This document shows, in pieces, positions 57,085 through 64,000 of a stretch of 64,000 bases of DNA; the stretch's first letter is position 1, and the number at the start of each line of letters is the position of its first letter. The notes beneath the pieces are model-generated. The model was given only the letters and a program-made list of their open reading frames with translations. It was not told the DNA's origin and searched no databases. Position numbers and translations under genes: made by a program. Source of the DNA: Neckera pumila (lineage: Eukaryota > Streptophyta > Bryopsida > Hypnales > Neckeraceae); the NCBI GenBank assembly GCA_963969595.1, contig OZ018412.1, forward strand, positions 18,133,519-18,197,518, read 5' to 3'.

Positions 57085-58974
57085 TTTGAAGCCTTTAAAA
57101 ATTTTAACTTACAATCTTGTAATATTTTGCAAATTTTTAGTATTAAAAAAGAAAGATGAATCTAATGAAATAAACTTTAAAGTTCAATCAAACAGCTTTT
57201 AATCTTGTACATCCTCAATGAAAGCCACAGGGCTCAAAAATCTTACAATTACAACATATGCATGTCTCAACTATTTGATGAAGGTGAATTTTTAAATTAT
57301 ACATATTTTCAATGTTTCAAAATATGGTAGTTTAGAAGAAACATTCATTAAATTTATTTTTTATTTTTTATTTGCAAAATGTTCACAAAGTTGGGAATAT
57401 GAAGGCCTAAAGAAACCAATTTTTGAAATTTTATTTACAAACAAAAATTGCCTTTGAACTTGAATGTTTTTTATATTATACAATATGAATTAGACAATGA
57501 CTTTTATATTTGTAATTTTGGATGATTTTAATAAGGATGGTATATTAACTCAAAATAACTTTATATACAAAATTTTGGAAATTTAAAAACATCAAAAGAT
57601 CCCTACATCCAAAAGTTGAATGTGCTTTGGTCAAACTTCAATGTAATTGTTAAAATATCATTTTTTGGTATTTAATTTAAACTTACAAAATGATGCCGGA
57701 CAAATTTAGATTCTTTTCTATTTCAAAGTTTTGAATATATCCAAAAATTCAGTGAATTAATACAATTTTAAGATCCATATTTTAGAATTCAAATTGTACA
57801 ACATTGTATATTCTTCATTTGTATTTTCCTCTTTATAAACAATTTGCAAATTTAAACCAAAAAATGATTAATTTTCATTCTAACCTTTATGATTTTTGTT
57901 AAGAATCCCAAATTACTCTAATTCAAGCATAGGTTGAGGTTCATTTTTAAATTAAAACACATAGGATTTATTTTTTGAGCTTGAAAATAAGCTACACCAC
58001 AATCCTATATGAGATTATATAACTAAGCAATAAATGTATTTGACACTACATGACTAAAGTTCCATTATAGAAGCCACTTCTTAATAATTCTATAATACAA
58101 GCCACTGAAAAACAGTTGTATTTTTGTATATCCTTTTCTCCTCTGCACAAGTGTTTGGAAGGCCTTATAGTCTTTTTTTGCAACTAAGGTGCATTAGGAC
58201 TCAAGAAACCCCATAGTTGCACTCTCTTGTTGTAAAAAAAATACTACTTCAAGATGATAGTTTTTTAGACTTTGAAGAGATTTATTGATTGAATAGCATA
58301 TTCCACGGACATCTCAATTAACATCCCAACTAAACATTGGTTCCCACTGATATACTATACACTATACGTAGTCTTATGTAATCAAAATGTAAAATAAAGT
58401 CTTTTATGTAATTTAAAACTCAAGGCTAAAATTGAGTTCAATCAAAATATTATAATTTATAAATCCTATTGTACTATTGATTTCAATACATCATTGAACT
58501 AAATTGTAAATGCTTAAATTAAAATGTCAAATTCCAAATCCAAAAATTCCATGCATCCAAAAATTAGAAGTGATATATTTAGTCAAATTCCATTCTAACC
58601 TTCAATCATTATTATTTTTTGAATTATAACTTTTTATTGATAAAATAAAGGTTGTCAAGCATGTTTTTTTATTTCATTATAGATTTGAAGAATTGGAACT
58701 TTGAAGACTTTAGTGTATTACTATATTGATATTGTAATAATAATTTGATAGAATCCAAATCCTTTAACTTTATTTTCTTTAAATATTACAATTTTAAAAC
58801 ATTAAAATTTTACATACATAAAAAGTTTAATCAGATTTTTCTTTGAAACTTTCAACCTTTATATTATATTTGATAAAACAATAATAACTACTTTGCCTTA
58901 TGTTGTTCAATAAACAAGATTATGTTCCTTCAAAACTTTTCAAATGAATCTTCTTTTTTTTTACTCTCTAACTT
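57085..58974. other. AT-rich intergenic DNA
   Basis: No gene or repeat recognised. Confidence 0.45.
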
Positions 58975-59342
58975 TCAAAACCATACCTACCCACAAACTT
59001 AAAATCCTCATAACTTTTGACTCATAGATCCAAATTGAATGATTCAAAGCTTCACACTTCTAGATAAATCTAAAGAACCAATTTCAGATTTTTATTTTTT
59101 TAAAGTCATTTTTAAAGAAGTTTTTTGAGCTGCCCGGGCTGCGTGCCAACCATTGAAAATCACATATCACGCAATAACTCTTTAATCGTATCGTCAAAAG
59201 CTATGAAAATTGTTGGGCCTTAAAGCTACTCCTTGGGCACATGTTGTGTAAAATTTTCAAAGAAGAAAAAAAAGACCTCCATTTGTAGTGAGTTGCCCAA
59301 AATCACTATATTGCCAAAAAACAATGTTTGGTCCTTTAGGGG
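58975..59342 (-). mobile_element. TTAA-flanked repeat family 1, copy G (partial)
   Basis: Matches the right 40% of copy E, from AATCCTCATAACTTTTGACTC through GCTGCCCGGGCTGC to the end CCTTTAGGGG, followed by TTAT. The left part is absent. Confidence 0.75.
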
Positions 59343-59599
59343 TTATAGAAAAAAAATCTTTCAAAGATCTTTTATATTCAATCTACATTAATTTTAAAAA
59401 GAATTTTCAATTTTTGGCTTCAAGTTTTATTGAAAAATATTGGTAAGTATTTTTGTCGATCTAACCGTATGGATGTGATCTATAAATAGCATTTTACAAC
59501 TGTTGTTTGAGAGTCATCATTAAAATATTCTTCTAAGTTGCATTTTATTATGGATCTTCACAATTTTGGAAATCTGGACACCCTCTGGTCTTTTAGGGG
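59343..59599 (+). mobile_element. TTAA-flanked repeat family 2, copy H (right part)
   Basis: Starts directly after copy G and ends GGTCTTTTAGGGG followed by TTAA (59600-59603). Collinear with the right half of copy N. Its left half is missing; copy G may have replaced or split it. Confidence 0.65.
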
Positions 59600-59603
59600 T
59601 TAA

Positions 59604-61583
59604 TGCAATTTTTACAACTTTTCAAAAAATTCGTTAAAATAAGATTGCATTCAAAACTTGTAATTGCTCTACTAGCTTGGTCATTTTAAAAATCTCATTA
59701 ACATAGTAATTGGTAAATATGAAAAACTTTTGATCTTTGCCATGATCTAAATAAAAATCTATAATTTGAAATCTTTAAGAAATATGAAAACTAATATAAC
59801 TAAAGTCACGAAATTCTAGTTTTATAAAATAAAAATAAAATAAAATATATATTAATGCATATACTAGATTGAAAATCCAGAAAATCTTCATCCTAAAATT
59901 ATAAAAGGAAAAAATTGTATGACTACTACATAAACATCTACTTTGTTTTGTTTATTATTTGAAATTATGTAAATCTTCAAATTTATATAAAGTGAATTCA
60001 ATAATGATTCAAGTGGCAACTTATGGATTTCTTAACAACAGTTAGTGAGATCTTACACTACTTATTCCATCAAAATTCTCTAAATGCTTATATAAGTTTA
60101 AAATAAATAATTTTAGACACATTTTTTCTATTATGCTATCTCAAGTCGAAACTAGATTGAGAGAAACAATATTTGGATGAATTTTGTATTTTTTGTGATG
60201 TCAAATGTTAAATTCAATGCAAATTTGTTTTCAGTTTGATGTTTTTACATCACAAAAATATAAATGCCACCAAATATTGTTTCTCTCAATACAATTTTCT
60301 ACTAATGTATTGTACCAAGTCATCAACACTGGTATGCCTTACCAAATAGTTATTTAAAGTTGAAAACTGTAATTTGGCACGTCCTTCAAATAAAATGCTT
60401 CATTTTTTATTGGTGAAAAAATTTAACAAAATCAATCATCTATTTTTAGAAATAACTTTTTTAACCCTAACCACTAGGTACATGAATAATCATTAGGCCA
60501 CAATTGATTTAGGCACTAATATATGTAGAGTCCATTTATCAATTTTGAGTAGCCAAAGAACCTAATAGATAAGAGGTGCATAAAATTCTTTTGAAGTGAT
60601 TATTTTGTCTAGCTTTTAGCCTATTCTTATTTCCAAGGCACATTAGGTGGCTAGTTGTTTGGACTCAACTATACTAAGGTAGATCCTTCTTGGCATTTTA
60701 ACTATGTCACCACTACATCAACAAGGTAACATTTATCATCATTTCTATCTATAATATATGGAGATTGATCAATTTACAAATACAAGGACTTAATATTTTT
60801 AAAATTTTAATTTGTCAATGTATTGAGAATGGTTTGCTAGTCTCTTTTAGAATTAATAAAAATTTCAAATTTTTTATCAAGAATTTGACACCTTTACTAT
60901 AGGACCATTAAGAAAGTGGGATGATGTATCATTCTAAAATTTGCATATAAGTGAACCATTTTTGAAATTTTCATGAGGTCCATTTTTTGATGGTTTAGAA
61001 TTTTCAATATTAACTTATTTGTTTTTTGAATCTCTCTTAAAGTAATTTAAAAAATACTCAATTTAAAAAAAAAAATAAAAAAAAAAATAATATATATATA
61101 TTGCCAATCCTAATAGCTAGATATAGTATATATAAGCAATCTCTCTAAACTCTTAAAGTTTTTGGTTGTCTCAAGCCACACACTATTCCAATGTACCTTT
61201 TCTAAACTAATGCTAAATTTTTAATTTCTATTATTTTTCTGTAAGATCTAACCATATGATCTATTTATAACTCTTGAAGCACATCTTTTAAGCATTTCAT
61301 ATTAAAAGAAATCATTAATTGCAAGATCATGGCGCTTGAATTTCAAGAAGTAAGAAATTTTTCCAATCCATCTTAAAAGTGCATTTTCATTTGTCCAAAA
61401 ATATTATAAAAAATGATTATATCTTAGAATATATATAGAAACTCTTGATGAAAAAATAAGCAAGAACACACATATCTTTGGTGGATTCTAATATTTCAAA
61501 CAAGTTATAAAAATTTATAACTTATCCCATTCCAAAGAAAAAGAATTCTAGAGAATTTGATTATTTATTTGTAATTTGGTTGA
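59604..61583. other. AT-rich intergenic DNA
   Basis: No gene recognised. Contains the foldback at 60156-60290, annotated separately, and an A/TA-rich run near 61060-61130. Confidence 0.45.
60156..60290. repeat. foldback repeat with about 45-bp arms
   Basis: The left arm ATTGAGAGAAACAATATTTG...TTTTTTGTGATGT (60156-60201) pairs with the right arm (60247-60290), which ends ATTGTTTCTCTCAAT. The outermost 22 bp are almost perfectly complementary. Loop of about 45 bp. Non-coding MITE or structured RNA locus. Confidence 0.8.
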
Positions 61584-62050
61584 TCCCTAAAGTTTTTTTA
61601 CTATGGTTTGTCAAAAAACACTGAGAATGGGTTGTTTCAATGGCAAAGGCCAAAAAAATGACAAATGAAATTGTAAGATTCAGAGGTAGACTTTTCATCA
61701 TGCTTTAGTAAAAAAAATGGGAGATTTTGATTGCATGCATTATGAGATTATAGTGTTTGAAGTTAAAAAAAATATTTTTTGGGGGGTATCAAAATTCTAG
61801 GCAGCTCTAATTTGGGAAGGCTTTTGTATAAGTAATTTCACTTCTATGCTTGAAATTTTGCTTTCTTTTTGTGATAGAGTTGGCCACATGTTCTAAAATT
61901 TTATACATTTAAAATTGGGGAATATGTATCAAAAAATTTCAATAGGAAAATAGCTTCAAAAACTCTTTCATACAAAGTCATTTTTCAACAATTTATAACT
62001 TGTACATACAGTAATCTCTTCAAAATGTAAATGGTGGAGTTCTAGGTTTT
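61584..62050 (-). mobile_element. left part of a family 1 TTAA element, copy O
   Basis: Begins TCCCTAAAGTTTTTTTACT after TTGA and continues like copies E and F (a TGTAAGATT block at the position of TAGGATCTTGTAC in F, a motif near TTGAAGTTAAAAAAA). Similarity fades near 62050. Its right end may be copy K at 63044. Confidence 0.45.
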
Positions 62051-62880
62051 AGCGAGCCCTAGAGGTGGGAAGAAATTGCCCAAAATTTGTAGCTGTGTCA
62101 AGCTTGATTGATCTATAGCTCAAAACACTGAAGCTTGATCAAGGTCAGTTGGACATATTGTGTAGCCTAACATAGGAGGAGGTCAAGTCAAAGTTTTCTA
62201 TACCTAATTCATCATGGATCATGGACATTGGATAAGGTTACTACATGCCATGTCCTCTTGTACACGAAGACACTCCCTTGCTCCATGAAATGTAATTTAA
62301 GAAAATTCAGCATTAGATTTAGAGAAATCATAATATTTGGCAATTATCTGACAAAACTTCAAAAGCCATTGATTTTAGAATGAATAGAAAGGAAAAGACA
62401 AGATCTTTATACAAAAGGGGTGGTAGGAGGTAAAACAACACATCTAGAATATGTAAATTAGGATTAGTAGCAACTCAATTGCTCATAGTTAAGTCAAAAG
62501 CAGGAATTATGTTCAAAGTAGAAATTCATACCTCATTTAGGCATAGTAGAATAACTTTTTACAAAAAACTTTGAACTAAATTAATGTGGTAAATCAAACA
62601 AAATTTCATCTCCAAAAATCCGTTTGAGATTTTGAGTCTCCAATCAAAAGTTGGGGACAAATTTCAAAGAGGGATTGGCATGGACATTTTCTTTGATATT
62701 TTCAAACATTCTCTCTAAAATTTGTCTTAAGCCTTATCCTAGGCCTTGACCTAAGCCTTAGTATTTAGGATGTAGGGATTTTCTTTGAAAATCTATCCTA
62801 GGCCTTGCCCCAACTTCTTTGGGCATCGTGATGAAAGTTTTTGTTGCCTCTCGTCCATAAAAAACAATGCTTTTCTTATA
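62051..62880. other. intergenic or inserted sequence between O and K
   Basis: Possibly an insertion inside a family 1 element, since O gives a left end and K a right end. It contains CCTTGACCTAAGCC / CCTAGGCCTTGCCCC near-repeats around 62740-62810. No gene recognised. Confidence 0.35.
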
Positions 62881-63044
62881 ATTCCTTGTAGGCAAATCCA
62901 ACTATAAAAATATTTGGTGGAGCAGTAAGATATTCCCTGTCCTTATATCCAAAAACAATTCAAAAAATGTAGTGAATATTTTCATTCTTAGTGAGCTGTC
63001 CAAAATTGCTATGTTGCCAAAAACGTTGTTTGGTCATGTAGGGG
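62881..63044 (-). mobile_element. right end of a family 1 TTAA element, copy K
   Basis: Matches the right end of copies E and G (TAGTGAGCTGTCCAAAATTG, TGTTGCCAAAAACG) and ends GGTCATGTAGGGG followed by TTAA (63045-63048). This TTAA is directly shared with element L. Confidence 0.65.
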
Positions 63045-63048
63045 TTAA

Positions 63049-63923
63049 CCCTTTAGTGACTGATCGACCACTTTTTGGTTGATTTTTGGACTCTCGGTCT
63101 ATTATTGTTCAAAATACATTTGATCACAAAAATCTCAAAGAGGAACGCAATTAGAATGTCTTTATGTGCTTCAAACAAAACCAATTTCAAGAGAATTGGA
63201 GCATTGATGAACTAGCTATGACGTTGTAAACTCAAATGACCTGGACCTTCAAATGGGAAGTATTCAACAAAAATACAAAAAAATATCAATCAAATTGTGA
63301 GTTTTTTTTGTAACTTGATGTCTTGACAAGGCATAAGTGTTGCTTTGTAATCTCATGAATGCCCAAAGTAAAGTTATGCATTGGATTTATGTAGCGCAAA
63401 TTCTAAAGGGTCATTCAAGTCATTGATTTTGAGAATTAAAGAAAGCAACTCAAACTCTAACAAGGCTCTAGAAGCAAACATGATTTAGAGGTACACTTTC
63501 TTCAATGTACCAAATCTGCACATTTTAGAAGGGTATTTGTTTTGATGACCACAGATGACCATTTCTTGTGAACTTCAAAAATTTGTAACTAATTTCACAA
63601 AGCTTGAAAAAAGATGAAGCAACTTGGGTTAGATGCCTATTCTACTTGTCTTTTGAGGAAAATTTACTAAAAAAAATATTTAAAGATGTTTCACCTTCAA
63701 AAAATTCAACTTTAGCCCTTAAAAGGTTAATTTATGGACCTCCTACCTTATTTATAGCAATTTGTACGATTGGATGAGTTTGATTTTTTGTTAGGTTGAA
63801 GAATCTCCCTTATGGAAACACCTTGTACAGTTTGATCTAAGACTACATCTTTAGAGTGGCTACAAAATTCATTTTCTTGGAAAACTGGGTCCACCCCCCA
63901 AATCAACCACTGTCACTAAAGGG
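63049..63923. mobile_element. TTAA-flanked element L (875 bp), second terminus type
   Basis: Left end CCCTTTAGTGAC after TTAA (63045-63048). Right end GTCACTAAAGGG before TTAA (63924-63927). The 12-bp terminal inverted repeat is perfect. Non-coding. Part of its interior (63480-63720) matches element M at 35933-36235. Confidence 0.85.
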
Positions 63924-64000
63924 TTAATAAAAAAACTAACATTCATTCACAAAGTACTTGACTACTCAAAAAATTCAACAACCACTATTTTCATGTTTAC

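Noticed and set aside
1..64000. tRNA, rRNA and LTR retrotransposon signals
   Set aside because: No tRNA arm patterns, rRNA blocks, paired LTRs or gag-pol motifs were recognised by eye. A tRNA scan and LTR search would be needed to exclude them.

Overview
The window looks like nuclear DNA of a land plant or close streptophyte relative. Three things point there: long AT-rich intergenic stretches, a split gene whose GT-AG exons join in one frame, and CACTA (En/Spm) transposons with two plant-type transposase genes, plus a decayed CDPK-like kinase. I cannot name the species. The sparse genes and many unfamiliar short repeats suggest a non-flowering plant such as a moss, but that is a guess.

Left part (1-20.3 kb). 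A broken CDPK-like kinase (1086-2128, minus) is cut by a 222-bp palindromic CACTA miniature element with TGG target duplications. Two head-to-head copies of a roughly 930-bp repeat flanked by TTAA follow (3877-5835). Then comes a 14,046-bp CACTA element (6247-20292) with CACTA/TAGTG ends and TGA duplications. It carries two divergent genes: a Tnp2/TNPD-type transposase on the minus strand and a TNPA/Transposase_24-like gene on the plus strand. Both are nearly intact, but each has premature stops.

Middle (20.3-44 kb). A second, 2,581-bp non-autonomous CACTA element (25185-27765, TTT duplications) carries a 21-bp tandem array. The only convincing host gene is at 30089-34953 (plus). Five exons join in frame to an 884-residue protein with a Pro/Tyr/Ser/Gln-rich head and a very long coiled coil. 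Its leader and its 3' flank each hold a diverged tandem duplication, and its second intron holds a foldback. A small GC-richer gene candidate lies at 41784-42095 (minus), and a weak gene remnant at 38.6-39.5 kb.

Right part (44-64 kb). This is AT-rich repeat territory, mainly a set of non-coding elements with TTAA at their borders and termini close to CCCCTAAAG or CCCTTTAGTGAC. At least twelve full or partial copies were found in the window. TTAA duplications with ends starting in C runs resemble the piggyBac superfamily, which would be notable in a plant. No transposase for them is present. A LINE-type reverse transcriptase tail interrupts or abuts one copy. No tRNA, rRNA or CRISPR was recognised.
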